Source of the DNA: Clostridium algifaecis
GTDB taxonomy: Bacteria; Bacillota; Clostridia; Clostridiales; Clostridiaceae
Direction of reading: 5' to 3'
DNA: 64,000 nt
Assembly: GCF_017874415.1 (NCBI RefSeq)
Contig: NZ_JAGGLM010000001.1
Location: forward strand, 457,598 to 521,597
Part shown: positions 36,183-45,983 of the stretch, piece after piece
Layout: every line of letters starts with the position of its first letter
Position numbering within the stretch: the first letter of the stretch is position 1
Made by a program: the position numbers and the translations under genes
The notes under the pieces: generated by a model
Told to the model about the DNA's origin: nothing
What the model saw: only the letters and a program-made list of their open reading frames with translations
Databases searched by the model: none

Positions 36183-37038
36183 ATTTGTATATTTCACTTT
36201 CAATTTTAAAACCCATAGACTTGTATAAATTCACTGCTATATAGTTAGAACTTTTTACTTTTATTTTTATTTTATTAAAGCCATTTAAATAGCTTATTTT
36301 TAATAAATATTTTAGAAGATATTTGCTATAGCCGCATCCTCTATATTCTTTAATTATTCCAAAGTTTACAATTACAGGCATAAAATTATTTTCTAAAATA
36401 ATCTGTCCATAACCAATAAATTTATTATCTTTTTTTAGAAATATTGCACCCTTTTCAAAATAATAATTTTGAAGTTCATCATAATATATATCTTCTAAAG
36501 TTAAAGGCACTCTGTGTTCATCATAAAAAATTCTATTTTGTATATCGCAGCGCAAGCCTTCATCTATTCCTTTCTGAAATATATGAAAATCCAATTTTGT
36601 ATTTAATTCTAATGGTATATTTTTATCAATTTTCATTTTTAAAATTAAAGTTCCTTCTTTTTTTTTAAATCCAATTGATTCTAATATAAAAAAATTATCA
36701 TTTTTTTTTTGACATAGATAAGTTGTAGTAAAATTTTTTTTAATAGAATTTATTAAATATTTAAAAGGAAGGAAATCTGTCATGTTTTCATTTACAATGT
36801 TTATGGCATTTATACGACAATCCTTTTTATAATTACTGTCAGCCCAAATATAACCTATGTATCTAAAATTATCTTTTATAAGTCTCACTTTTCGTCTCAT
36901 TAGAAGTTGTTTTCCAAAATTGTAATTATAATATTTTTTAAAAAAATCTTTATTTAAAGGGTTAAAATAAATTCTTTTATCATTTAATTTTTTAAAACAA
37001 GCTAGATTTTTTTTGGTTAATCTTACACACTTATACAT
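36172..37038 (-). CDS. GNAT family N-acetyltransferase
   Basis: 288-aa protein with a C-terminal GNAT domain (about 160-288): acetyl-CoA motif A visible as IIKEYRGCGYSKYLLKYLL, followed by SNYIAVNLYKSMGFK. The N-terminal about 150 residues resemble a degenerate second GNAT-like half (NFRYIGYIWADSNYK), a two-domain layout of the Mycobacterium MshD/clostridial type. Substrate unknown. The ATG at 37038 is preferred because CGGAG lies upstream; an ATG six codons earlier overlaps. The lysine-rich, basic N-terminus is notable. Confidence 0.78.
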   Translation of the reverse strand: MYKCVRLTKKNLACFKKLNDKRIYFNPLNKDFFKKYYNYNFGKQLLMRRKVRLIKDNFRYIGYIWADSNYKKDCRINAINIVNENMTDFLPFKYLINSIKKNFTTTYLCQKKNDNFFILESIGFKKKEGTLILKMKIDKNIPLELNTKLDFHIFQKGIDEGLRCDIQNRIFYDEHRVPLTLEDIYYDELQNYYFEKGAIFLKKDNKFIGYGQIILENNFMPVIVNFGIIKEYRGCGYSKYLLKYLLKISYLNGFNKIKIKVKSSNYIAVNLYKSMGFKIESEIYKFIL

Positions 37039-37070
37039 ATGCTTATTCTCCGACATAATAATTTATATAA

Positions 37071-37111
37071 AAAATGCGTGCATTAAGTATAATAATATTC
37101 ACACGCATTTT
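37071..37111 (-). terminator. Terminator after ispH-S1 gene
   Basis: 10-bp stem AAAATGCGTG / CACGCATTTT around a 21-base loop, followed on the minus strand by a T-run. Confidence 0.85.
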
Positions 37112-37125
37112 AATTAAATTAAATT

Positions 37126-39042
37126 TTAAATTTCATCTACTTCTTTAATACTTAAGGCTATTTTTTCATCATCTTTATTTACTTCTAGAATTTTTGCTTT
37201 TACTTCCTGACCAATTTTAAGAACATCATCAGGTTTCTCTATTCTCTTGTGATCTATTTGAGATATATGAACAAGTGCATCAACACCCGGTTCCAATTCT
37301 ACAAATGCACCAAAGTTTGCAAATCTAACTACTTTTCCTAAGACTACACTACCCACAGGATATTTAACATCTACATTTATCCATGGATTTTCTTGAAGTT
37401 TTTTTATTGAAAGAGATAACTTCTTTTTCTCTTTATCAACATCAAGTATATAAACTTTTAATTTTTGACCTACTTTCAAAACATCACTTGGTTTTCCAAC
37501 TCTTCCCCAGGAAAGTTCTGATACATGAAGTAATCCATCAACTCCTTGTACATCAACAAATGCACCAAAGTCAGTCAATCTTCTGATCTCTCCATCAACT
37601 ATTGTATCTTTTTCAAGTTTACTCCATGTTTCTTCTTCCTTCTTTTCTTTTTCCTGTCTCAATAAATCTCTTCTTGAACCTACTACTCTGGTACCTTTTC
37701 TCTCTGCTTTAAATTCTATTATTTTTACATCGAAATCTGCATTTTCATATACTGAAAGATCATCTACATGAAAAAGTTCAACATGGGATGCTGGAATAAA
37801 CACTCGTGCTCCTTTATAATTCGCAACAAGTCCTCCCTTTACAGCTTCCTTTACCTTTACTTTTAATATATCTCCATTTTCATTTGAAGCCTTGAGTTCA
37901 TTATATGCATTTTCTCTTTCCAGCTCCAATTTTGATAATACTACGTAACCATCTTCATTTTGTCTTCTTATAACTTTTACTTCTAATTCATCGCCTTCGT
38001 GAATTATTTCTTCTAAATTTTCGTTTTCATTTTTAGTTATTTCTGATTTAGGAAGTATTCCATCTGACTTATATCCTATATTTAAAAATACCTCTTTTTC
38101 ATTTACGGATATTACCTTTCCCGTAATCTTCTCACCTAATATTATTTGTTTATCATTTTCATTCATATAAGATAATTGTTCGTTTGATTCTAAACTTTTT
38201 TCTTCACTCATTTTTAAAATTGCCTCCCTTATTATCCAATCTGGTGTCGAAGCTCCTGCTGTAACACCTATAGTTTTTATTTTGTTAGAATGAATTATAT
38301 CATCAGGTATTTGTCCTGAATTTTCAACATGAATTGTATTATTGCAATTGACTTTAGATATTTCATAAAGCTTGGTGGTATTGGAACTATTTTTGCCACC
38401 TAATATTACCATCATATCAACTCTTTTAGATAATATATCAGCGGATTCCTGTCTTGATTCTGTAGAACTGCATATAGTGTTAAAAGCTATAAATTCCTTG
38501 CAATTTTTCACAACTACATTTAATACCTTTTGAAAATTAATTTGTTTTTCTGTAGTTTGAGAAACTATACAAAGTTTAGCAGGAAGATTGCTTAAATCTG
38601 ATCCATCTTTTGATATTATGGCATTATTTTTACACCATCCATTTATTCCTTTAACTTCTGGATGATATTTATCTCCTACTATAAGTATAGAATAACCTAA
38701 ATTACTATATTTTTGAACCTTTTTTTGTATGTTTAACACGTATGGACAGGTAGCATTTACTATAGAAATACCTTTTTCTTTAATAATGTCAAAAACTTTT
38801 TTAGATACACCGTGAGAACGTATTATAATTACACTATTTTTATCTATATTATCTATATCATCAAGCTCAATAGGATATATATCCTTCTCTTTTAATCTGT
38901 TTACTACATCATTATTGTGAATTAACGGTCCCAAAGTGTAAATTCTTTTTTCACTATATTTATTTTTAGAATTTAAAGCTTCTTCTACTGCCCTTTTTAC
39001 TCCAAAACAAAAACCAGCATTGTCTGCTAAAACAACTTTCAT
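37126..39042 (-). CDS. ispH: Fusion of IspH (HMBPP reductase) and ribosomal-S1-type RNA-binding domains
   Basis: 638-aa fusion protein of clostridia. Residues 1-285 are IspH, the last enzyme of the non-mevalonate isoprenoid pathway: [4Fe-4S] ligands Cys12 (AGFCFGV), Cys99 (NATCPYV) and Cys191 (NTICSST), acid/base Glu129 in YHPEVKG. Residues about 300-638 hold four S1 (OB-fold) repeats; two are clear as GEIRRLTDFGAFVDVQGVDG and GKVVRFANFGAFVELEPGVD, each followed by a DALVHISQI/LLHVSELSW motif. The S1 part probably works as a short RpsA. It follows cmk by 2 bp, the usual cmk-rpsA order, here with ispH joined in. Confidence 0.94.
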   Translation of the reverse strand: MKVVLADNAGFCFGVKRAVEEALNSKNKYSEKRIYTLGPLIHNNDVVNRLKEKDIYPIELDDIDNIDKNSVIIIRSHGVSKKVFDIIKEKGISIVNATCPYVLNIQKKVQKYSNLGYSILIVGDKYHPEVKGINGWCKNNAIISKDGSDLSNLPAKLCIVSQTTEKQINFQKVLNVVVKNCKEFIAFNTICSSTESRQESADILSKRVDMMVILGGKNSSNTTKLYEISKVNCNNTIHVENSGQIPDDIIHSNKIKTIGVTAGASTPDWIIREAILKMSEEKSLESNEQLSYMNENDKQIILGEKITGKVISVNEKEVFLNIGYKSDGILPKSEITKNENENLEEIIHEGDELEVKVIRRQNEDGYVVLSKLELERENAYNELKASNENGDILKVKVKEAVKGGLVANYKGARVFIPASHVELFHVDDLSVYENADFDVKIIEFKAERKGTRVVGSRRDLLRQEKEKKEEETWSKLEKDTIVDGEIRRLTDFGAFVDVQGVDGLLHVSELSWGRVGKPSDVLKVGQKLKVYILDVDKEKKKLSLSIKKLQENPWINVDVKYPVGSVVLGKVVRFANFGAFVELEPGVDALVHISQIDHKRIEKPDDVLKIGQEVKAKILEVNKDDEKIALSIKEVDEI

Positions 39043-39044
39043 AA

Positions 39045-39716
39045 TTATATCACCTTCAACTCTGCCATATACCTTTTTATATGATCTGATATGATTTTTA
39101 CCACATCATCTATTGAAAGACCCGATGAATCTATTTTTATTGCATCCTGAGCCATTTTAAGTGGTGATTCTTTCCTATTTGAGTCTATGTAATCTCTTTT
39201 TATTATATCATTTAATATGTTATTGTATTCTACTAAAATACCATTATTATTTAATTCCAAATACCTTCTTCTAGCTCTTGCCTCTGCACTTGCAGTCAAA
39301 AAAAATTTTAGAGGAGAATTTTTAAGAACTACCGTACCTATATCACGTCCATCCATAACCACATTATATTTGGCTGACATTTTCTGCTGAATATCCACAA
39401 GTATAGTACGTACTTCCTTAATAGCTGCATAATTTGATACATTATTACTTACAGCTACACTTCTTATCTCATCTTCCAAATCTTGCTCATTTACTATGAT
39501 CCTATCATTTTTAAAATATATATCCATAGATTTTACTAAATCACATACTTGATTTATATCCTTATAATCAACTTCATTTTTCATACATAACAAAGCAACA
39601 GCCCTATACATAGAGCCTGTATTTATGTACATAAATTTAAATTTTTTTGCTATTATATTTGCTATAGTACTCTTTCCTGCTGCTGCTGGTCCATCTATTG
39701 CCACAGATATGTTCAA
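39045..39716 (-). CDS. cmk: Cytidylate kinase
   Basis: 223-aa (d)CMP kinase. The P-loop is AIDGPAAAGKSTIAN; CMP-binding segments are seen as INTGSMYRA, DGRDIGTVV and the lid ARARRRY. Length is normal for the short bacterial type. It starts at TTG (39716) with AGAGGAG upstream. The next gene begins 2 bp after its stop, so the two are co-translated. Confidence 0.95.
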   Translation of the reverse strand: MNISVAIDGPAAAGKSTIANIIAKKFKFMYINTGSMYRAVALLCMKNEVDYKDINQVCDLVKSMDIYFKNDRIIVNEQDLEDEIRSVAVSNNVSNYAAIKEVRTILVDIQQKMSAKYNVVMDGRDIGTVVLKNSPLKFFLTASAEARARRRYLELNNNGILVEYNNILNDIIKRDYIDSNRKESPLKMAQDAIKIDSSGLSIDDVVKIISDHIKRYMAELKVI

Positions 39717-39810
39717 AGTTAAATCTCTCCTCTCAAACAGGAAAATAACAATTCATTTTGCTTAACATTTATATTCTATAAAATATCATAAAATCCTCTA
39801 TTTTTTAATA

Positions 39811-40188
39811 TCATTTATTTAATAAATCTTTTCTAAGTTTTTTTGCATTATTTAAATATACAAATTCTTTTTTAGTCTTATTTACATCTACTAATATAAG
39901 TAATCTTATACAAAGAGGAATAAAACCATTTAAACTTTTGTCAACTTCCATTTCGTTAAAGTGCATTATAGCTGTATGATCTAATTTGAAATATTCTCTT
40001 ATAAATTTACCTGGATAAGCCTTATTTATATCTTTCGTACAAGAAATCTCAACAGATATTATATCTTCTAGTTCTATATTATTTTTTTTAATAATTTCTG
40101 AAAATAATTCAATAGAAGCATATTTTATTTCGACTTCACTATTTTTAGAAACTGTAGTTGCTCCTCTTAATGCTATCACTCTTTTCAA
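39811..40188 (-). CDS. aroH: Monofunctional chorismate mutase, AroH class
   Basis: 125-aa AroH-type chorismate mutase (trimeric alpha/beta-barrel, Bacillus type) turning chorismate to prephenate. Residues at the active site are visible: Arg7 region (LRGATTV), Glu in HFNEMEVDKSL and Arg in PLCIRLLILVD. It overlaps the end of the flavoprotein gene by 4 bp, so the two are translationally coupled. It is far from other aromatic amino-acid genes within this window. Confidence 0.9.
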   Translation of the reverse strand: MKRVIALRGATTVSKNSEVEIKYASIELFSEIIKKNNIELEDIISVEISCTKDINKAYPGKFIREYFKLDHTAIMHFNEMEVDKSLNGFIPLCIRLLILVDVNKTKKEFVYLNNAKKLRKDLLNK

Positions 40189-41402
40189 ACCTCACTTCCA
40201 GCACTGAAACCTGTAGATAGTGCAATCTGAATATTAAAACCTCCGGTATATCCATCCACGTCAATAACTTCACCAGCAAAATACAAATTATCAACCAACT
40301 TGGATTTCATATTAGAAGGATTTATTTCTTTTACATCTACTCCCCCGGCTGTAATTATTGCTTCATCTATAGGTCTTGGTCCTTTTATAGATAATTTTAA
40401 ATTTTGTATACAGTCAACTAATTTCTTTCTTTCTTCCCTTGTTACAGAATTCACTTTTTTATCAGGATCTATAGTGGATATTTTTATAATAACCGGTATC
40501 ATCTTCTTTGGAAGAAGATCATCTAAAGAATTTTTAAAGCTTTTATTTGGAATCTTTTCAAAATCCCTTTGTATTCTTTTATCCAATTCATCTTCAGAAA
40601 GTGCTGGCTTTAAATTTAAAACTGCTTTTAAATTATCGAATTTAGACACTGTCCTGCTTGCACTTAATACTATTGGACCTGATATTCCAAAATGAGTAAA
40701 TAACATTTCTCCAAAATCACTATATAAAATCTTATTTTTTGAATTTTTAATATCCAATCTTACATTTTTTAATGATAGACCTTGAAGATCTTTTACAAAA
40801 CTTTCTTTAATTTCTATAGGTACAAGGGATGGCATTATTCTAGTTATGTTATGTCCCAGATTTTTCGCCATAATATAACCTTCACCAGTGGATCCAGTTT
40901 GCGGATATGATTTCCCACCTGTCGCAATTATAAAATAATCACCTTTTATAATAGAACCATCTGAAAGTTCCACTGATTCTATATGATCATCAGTAGATAA
41001 AAGCTTTTTTACATGTGAATTCAACAAAACCTTAACTTTATTTTCTTGAAGCTTCTTTTCCATAGCTTTAATTATATCAGATGATTTATCTGAAACAGGG
41101 AAAACCCTATCTCCTCTTTCCGTTTTTAGTTTTACATTTAAATCATTGAAAAATTTAATAGTATCTTCATTCGTAAAAGTATACAATGCACTATATAAAA
41201 AATTAGCATTGCCTGGAATATAATCAAAAAACTCGCTTATATCTTTTGAATTTGTAACATTACATCTTCCCTTGCCCGATATATACATCTTTTTACCGAG
41301 CTTTTCGTTCTTTTCTATTAACAATGTATTATTATGTGTGGAAGCTGCTATGGATGCCATCATTCCTGCTGGCCCACCACCAATTACTATTACTTTTGAC
41401 AT
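40185..41402 (-). CDS. NAD(P)/FAD-dependent oxidoreductase, HI0933/BaiN family
   Basis: 405-aa flavoprotein of the HI0933 family. The N-terminal FAD-binding Rossmann motif is VIGGGPAGMMASI; a second conserved region is MYISGKGRCNVTN, typical of this family, and C-terminal residues AGGVDVKEINPSNM and DVDGYTGGFNIQIALSTG close the FAD site. Substrate unknown; members include BaiN, linked to bile-acid dehydroxylation, but this is a widespread housekeeping type. It is followed by the chorismate mutase gene with a 4-bp overlap. Confidence 0.9.
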   Translation of the reverse strand: MSKVIVIGGGPAGMMASIAASTHNNTLLIEKNEKLGKKMYISGKGRCNVTNSKDISEFFDYIPGNANFLYSALYTFTNEDTIKFFNDLNVKLKTERGDRVFPVSDKSSDIIKAMEKKLQENKVKVLLNSHVKKLLSTDDHIESVELSDGSIIKGDYFIIATGGKSYPQTGSTGEGYIMAKNLGHNITRIMPSLVPIEIKESFVKDLQGLSLKNVRLDIKNSKNKILYSDFGEMLFTHFGISGPIVLSASRTVSKFDNLKAVLNLKPALSEDELDKRIQRDFEKIPNKSFKNSLDDLLPKKMIPVIIKISTIDPDKKVNSVTREERKKLVDCIQNLKLSIKGPRPIDEAIITAGGVDVKEINPSNMKSKLVDNLYFAGEVIDVDGYTGGFNIQIALSTGFSAGSEV

Positions 41403-41501
41403 GAATTCACCAATCCTATTTGTTTAATTAAGAACTAAAAATAAATTTGCTCACAATGAATATACTACCATTTATACAAAAAAATTTAAATAGTTTTTTA
41501 A

Positions 41502-42377
41502 TTAATTTTGCTCTTTAAATGAATATACTTGATATTCCTGCCATATATTTTCTAGATCAGCAAAAGTAGAAGATATTTTTTCCTTTTCTTTAAGCCCTAC
41601 TGCAATTATAAGTGCATTTATAACACTTAATGGAGCAACCAGTGAATCAACAAAAGATGCCATATTACTCTGTGCAATCAAAGTATAATCTGCTGCTGAC
41701 GCAAGCGGGGAAAGTAAACTATCTGTTATAGCAGCAACTTCTGCATTTCTACTTTTAGCAAAGGCTAAAGCCTCTATAGTTCTTGCAGCATAACGTGGAA
41801 AGCCTATACCAATTACCAAATCATTCCCGGTTAAATTTATCATCTGTTCAAATATATCACTTATTCCGTATCCTACAACTTTTACATTGTCTAATATAAG
41901 ATTTAAATAAAATCCAAGGAAATCTGCAATTGCAGTAGAGCTCCTGAGTCCTATTATATATATTTTTTTAGCTTTAAATATACTATTTATTACATCATCA
42001 AAAGTTTTATGGTTTATTTTTTCAAGAGTAACCCTTATATTTTCCATGTCGGCTTTCAGTACACCTTTTAGCGGACTTTCATGACTTACTATATCATTTG
42101 AAAGCTCAATTCTTTGTACTGTAGTTAATTTATTTTTTATAAGTTCTTGAAGCGATTTTTGCAATTTAGGATATCCTGAAAATCCAAGTTCATTTGCAAA
42201 TCTAACTACTGTTGATTCACTTACACCTACACTTATTCCTAATTTTGCAGCAGTCATAAAAGCAGCCTTATCATAGTGTTTTAATATGTATTCAGCTATT
42301 AACTTTTGGCCTTTACTTAATCGTGGAAATTTAACCTGAATAGTTCTCATTAGATCAAGTTTATTTATTTCTTCCAT
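41502..42377 (-). CDS. MurR/RpiR family transcriptional regulator
   Basis: 291-aa regulator with an N-terminal RpiR helix-turn-helix (FPRLSKGQKLIAEYI, VGVSESTVVRFANELGFSGY) and a C-terminal SIS sugar-phosphate-binding domain (KKIYIIGLRSSTAIADF, GNDLVIGIGFPRYAARTIEAL, AITDSLLSPLASAADY). It would sense a phosphosugar. No sugar-use genes are next to it, so the target is not given by context. Standing alone on the minus strand with 110-190 bp at each side, no operator was recognised. Confidence 0.92.
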   Translation of the reverse strand: MEEINKLDLMRTIQVKFPRLSKGQKLIAEYILKHYDKAAFMTAAKLGISVGVSESTVVRFANELGFSGYPKLQKSLQELIKNKLTTVQRIELSNDIVSHESPLKGVLKADMENIRVTLEKINHKTFDDVINSIFKAKKIYIIGLRSSTAIADFLGFYLNLILDNVKVVGYGISDIFEQMINLTGNDLVIGIGFPRYAARTIEALAFAKSRNAEVAAITDSLLSPLASAADYTLIAQSNMASFVDSLVAPLSVINALIIAVGLKEKEKISSTFADLENIWQEYQVYSFKEQN

Positions 42378-42556
42378 ATATAATTCATTCCTTTCCTATA
42401 TCCTCTTCTAATTGCAATATTTATTTCATTTTAACATCTATTGAACATATTATCAACTTAACTTTCATTTGTTGGTATTTTGCTTATTTTTCAAATCTAA
42501 TTTTATTTGTTTACTTTATTTTTTACTTTACATAATAATGAGTATGTTTATTAAAC

Positions 42557-43258
42557 TTATATCGAATTAATTTCATCACTAGTTAGATATCTCCATTTTC
42601 CTTTTTTTAAATTTCCCAGTTTAATTTTTCCTATTTCTGTTCTCTCAAGTGAAATAACAGGATGCTTTATCAAGCTGCACATCCTTCTTATCTGTCTATT
42701 TTTACCTTCGTGTATTATTATCCTAACTCTTGACATATTTTTATAACTATTTATTATTTTGATACTAGCTTTACTTGTTACGTAACCTCCTATATCCAGT
42801 CCACCTTCAAATCTTTTTATATCCTCTGAAGAAGGAATTCCTCTAATTTCTGCAATATAAACTTTATTTTTTTCAAATCTAGGGTGTATTATTTTATTAT
42901 ATATATAGCCATCATTTGTAAGAAGTATTAATCCAGATGTATCATAATCAAGCCTTCCTATTGGATAAACTCTTTCGTCTACTTTTACTATATCAAGTAT
43001 AGTTTTTCTATTATTCTCATCTTTAACTGTAGAGACATATCCTTCTGGTTTATTTAAAGCTATATACACTTTTTTCTCTTCTATATTTATTCTTTTATTG
43101 TCTACTTTTACTATATCTTTAGAAGTATCAATTTTAAATCCAAGTTCATTTATTATTACCTCATTCACTTTAACCCTATTTTGAATTATTATACTTTCAC
43201 ATTTTCTTCTAGAAGCAACACCACAATGGGCCATATATTTTTGTAACCTTTCTATCAT
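42557..43258 (-). CDS. rluB: rRNA pseudouridine synthase, RsuA/RluB/RluF family
   Basis: 233-aa pseudouridine synthase. The N-terminal S4 domain (1-60) shows RLQKYMAHCGVASRRKCE; the catalytic domain has its Asp in GRLDYDTSGLILLTNDG and the closing GKNRQIRRMC motif. RluB would make pseudouridine 2605 in 23S rRNA; RluF or RsuA activity cannot be ruled out by sequence reading alone. It stands alone. Confidence 0.85.
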   Translation of the reverse strand: MIERLQKYMAHCGVASRRKCESIIIQNRVKVNEVIINELGFKIDTSKDIVKVDNKRINIEEKKVYIALNKPEGYVSTVKDENNRKTILDIVKVDERVYPIGRLDYDTSGLILLTNDGYIYNKIIHPRFEKNKVYIAEIRGIPSSEDIKRFEGGLDIGGYVTSKASIKIINSYKNMSRVRIIIHEGKNRQIRRMCSLIKHPVISLERTEIGKIKLGNLKKGKWRYLTSDEINSI

Positions 43259-43291
43259 CTTATCACCTTCTTAAAATTATTTATCATATAA

Positions 43292-43338
43292 AAAAGTTGA
43301 TTAACCTTCCCATGCTTCGAGAATATTAATCAACTTTT
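43292..43338 (-). terminator. Terminator after glycosyltransferase gene
   Basis: Perfect 13-bp stem AAAAGTTGATTAA / TTAATCAACTTTT, 21-base loop; T-run on the minus strand. Lies between the glycosyltransferase and rluB-type genes, both on the minus strand. Confidence 0.9.
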
Positions 43339-43343
43339 AACAT

Positions 43344-44756
43344 TTATTCTACATCCTGAATTCCTATCTGCCTAATATGCTTTGTATGGCTCCACTCTTT
43401 ATTGTTCTTGTCCAATATGCCCTGTATTGTAATTGGTATCCATGTTAAAGTATATATTCCATACAAAAGATACCATATGAATAGCTTAAGTGATTTTTTC
43501 TTACCAATAACCCCTATTGCAACTACAAATGCCAACAAATAAATAATATTTGAAATTATCATTTGTGAAAAAGTAGGTGAATCAAATATATGCGATAATA
43601 TTATTACATTCAAAGAATACAATCCAAATACATAAAACATCGATTTAGATAACTTCTTTTCCAGCAGCATAACAAATGGAGTAAATAAAAATTGTGCTAT
43701 ACTGAACAGCTGCCATATGGTTTTCCAAAAATCAGTTGTAAATAAAGAATTTATTACAAAAATATTCAAACCATTTTTGTTGCTGTTTTGGAGCAGTGTT
43801 ATTATTGCTGTGATTCCCATAAGTAAAGTAATAAATGGTTGAATTGTATAAAGTGCACAATCAAATGTAGTAAGACTTCTGCTTATTATTGATTTTTTAA
43901 GTAGTTTGAAAAAAAATCTCGAAGCTACATCTGTAAAACCCTGCATCCATCTTTTTCTCTGATTCCATGATTGTTTTAAAGTAAGTGGTTTTTCATCATA
44001 TACAATTGCATTATGAGCCCATCCAACTTTATATCCATTTAGTACTAGTTTGCTGGTAAATTCCAGATCTTCAGTAAGACATGTAACACCCCAGCCCAAT
44101 TTTTTGAGTATAGATGTTTCAACACAAAAACCAGTTCCACCTATCTGATTTGAAAGTCCCAGGTTTGACCTTCCAAGTTGAAAAAGTCTGTTTACTGTCC
44201 AAAAAGATATAGAATATGATTCTGTTATCCACGAATCATCTGGATTTTTGCTGTCTATGTAGCCTTGAACAACCTTATATCCCTGTGTCAATTTATAATT
44301 CATTTCATTTAAGAAATTTTTAGATACTAAATTATCAGCATCAAAAATACCAACAGCATCGTATGTTTTGTCCATCTTAAATATTTTATTAAACATCCAT
44401 TCCAATGCGTATCCTTTTCCCCTTTTATCAGGTACTTTTCTTTCACAAACATTTACCCCACAACTTCTTGCAATACTCGCAGTTTTATCAGTACAATTGT
44501 CTGCAATAACATAAATGTCATACATATCCTTTGGATATTCAATATCTTTCAAACTTTCTATTATTTTTTCAATAACAACTTCTTCATTATGGGCTGCAAC
44601 TAAAAGTGCAAAAGTTTTTTTAGGAGCACAATTTTTAGCTCCATCATCTTTCTTTTTGTATATCCCAAATAAAGAAAGTATTAAATAATAAAGCGTAATT
44701 ATTAATACAAATATTTGAAAAACAAATGTACAATTGAAAATAAATTCTTTCATCAT
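43344..44756 (-). CDS. Membrane glycosyltransferase family 2 (processive type)
   Basis: About 470-aa GT2 glycosyltransferase. An N-terminal membrane helix (VFQIFVLIITLYYLILSLF) precedes the GT-A domain with LLVAAHNEEVVI, the metal-binding GIFDADN, acceptor-site FTSKLVLNGYKVG and WNQRKRWMQG, the QxxRW motif of processive enzymes such as cellulose or hyaluronan synthases. Four or five membrane helices follow at the C-terminus. It would assemble a polysaccharide or glycolipid across the membrane; substrate not clear. The ATG at 44756 (or the next codon, 44753) is chosen by AAAGGAT upstream; a further upstream ATG adds 19 residues without a ribosome site. Confidence 0.87.
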   Translation of the reverse strand: MMKEFIFNCTFVFQIFVLIITLYYLILSLFGIYKKKDDGAKNCAPKKTFALLVAAHNEEVVIEKIIESLKDIEYPKDMYDIYVIADNCTDKTASIARSCGVNVCERKVPDKRGKGYALEWMFNKIFKMDKTYDAVGIFDADNLVSKNFLNEMNYKLTQGYKVVQGYIDSKNPDDSWITESYSISFWTVNRLFQLGRSNLGLSNQIGGTGFCVETSILKKLGWGVTCLTEDLEFTSKLVLNGYKVGWAHNAIVYDEKPLTLKQSWNQRKRWMQGFTDVASRFFFKLLKKSIISRSLTTFDCALYTIQPFITLLMGITAIITLLQNSNKNGLNIFVINSLFTTDFWKTIWQLFSIAQFLFTPFVMLLEKKLSKSMFYVFGLYSLNVIILSHIFDSPTFSQMIISNIIYLLAFVVAIGVIGKKKSLKLFIWYLLYGIYTLTWIPITIQGILDKNNKEWSHTKHIRQIGIQDVE

Positions 44757-45192
44757 AAAAATCCTTTCTTTAATGTCTTTCCATATAATAAAATATAACT
44801 TACATAAAATCAAAATAACCTATATAATAGTATCACATATTGTCAAAAAATTTAACCCATTACTTATATATTAAAATATTCTGATTAATTATTTAAGAAC
44901 ATCAATAAACAATTTTTATATTTTACAATTATTATATCACTAATACGGATCTAAATATTAGTTTATTTTAACTATCTTAAAAAATATTTAATATTTTATT
45001 TTAGCGTTTAATATTAATTTAACCAATCAAGCACAACTTTATTAATTAATTTTGCAAAATATATTAATATATATATAATTATCACATAGATTATAAAAAC
45101 GCTGCAAACTTTATGGTATTATAATATAGTATTGTATTTAATATCTAAGCAAATAATCTTTCTATTTATAAAAAGGAGCTGAAAACCGGCAA
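44757..45192. other. 436-bp AT-rich gap between divergent genes
   Basis: No gene is recognisable. It should carry the promoters of the glycosyltransferase and of tcdA. A possible tcdA promoter is TTGCAA (45052-45057), 16-bp spacer, TATAAT (45074-45079), leaving a leader of about 110 nt. Otherwise runs of A and T without convincing structure. Confidence 0.5.
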
Positions 45193-45948
45193 ATGAAACA
45201 ACATTCACTTTCTAGAACTGAACTATTGATTGGTAAAGAATCCTTAGAAAAATTAAAAAAAAGTACTGTAGTAATATTTGGGCTTGGTGGGGTTGGCAGT
45301 TTTGCATTGGAAGCAGTAGCAAGAGCTGGTGTAGGAAATATAATAATTGTAGACGATGATACTGTTTGTCTAACTAATATAAATAGACAAATACATGCCA
45401 ATTTTAAAACCATAGGAAAACCTAAAGTTGAAGTCTTAAAAAGAAGAGTTTTAGATATAAATCCAAATTGTAATATAAAAGCATATCAGGTATTTGTGAA
45501 AGAAGATAATATACATGAAATTATACCTGAAAATACAGACTATGTAATTGATGCCGTCGATACAGTATCGTCTAAGATATCACTTGTAGTCTGGTGTAAA
45601 AAAAATAATATAAATATAATAAGTTGTATGGGAACAGGGAATAAATTGGATCCTACTCAATTTAAAGTAGCAGACATATATGATACAAAAATATGCCCGC
45701 TTGCTAAAGTAATGAGACATGAACTTAGAAAAAGAGAAATAAAAAGTTTAAAAGTTGTATATTCTGAAGAAATTCCTCTAAAACCCAAAATAGATGAAGT
45801 TGTAACCTGTAAAGAAGGCTGCGTTTGCTCTGGAGGTTCGAGAAAATGTCTTGCCAAAAGACAAATTCCAGCAAGTATATCTTTTGTTCCACCTGTAGCA
45901 GGAATGATATTGGGTGGAGAGGCAATAAAGTCAATAATATATAAATAA
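45193..45948 (+). CDS. tcdA: tRNA threonylcarbamoyladenosine dehydratase TcdA
   Basis: 251-aa E1-like enzyme (ThiF/MoeB fold) that cyclises t6A37 of tRNA to ct6A using ATP. The nucleotide-binding motif is FGLGGVGSFALEAVARAG, followed by VDDDTVCLTNINRQIHA, the TcdA form of the conserved Arg motif. Later features are SCMGTGNKLDPTQF, ICPLAKVMRHELRKR and PPVAGMILGGEAIKSI. Length suits TcdA (CsdL), not MoeB. It stands alone, ending in a very long terminator. Confidence 0.93.
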   Translation: MKQHSLSRTELLIGKESLEKLKKSTVVIFGLGGVGSFALEAVARAGVGNIIIVDDDTVCLTNINRQIHANFKTIGKPKVEVLKRRVLDINPNCNIKAYQVFVKEDNIHEIIPENTDYVIDAVDTVSSKISLVVWCKKNNINIISCMGTGNKLDPTQFKVADIYDTKICPLAKVMRHELRKREIKSLKVVYSEEIPLKPKIDEVVTCKEGCVCSGGSRKCLAKRQIPASISFVPPVAGMILGGEAIKSIIYK

Positions 45949-45983
45949 GGGAAATTATAAATTTCCCTTATTTATATATTATT
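45933..45983. terminator. Long bidirectional terminator between tcdA and K+ channel gene
   Basis: Perfect 23-bp stem (45933-45955 / 45961-45983) with a 5-base loop; the core is AAGGGAAAT / ATTTCCCTT. It contains the tcdA stop codon and the stop of the opposite gene. Confidence 0.9.
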
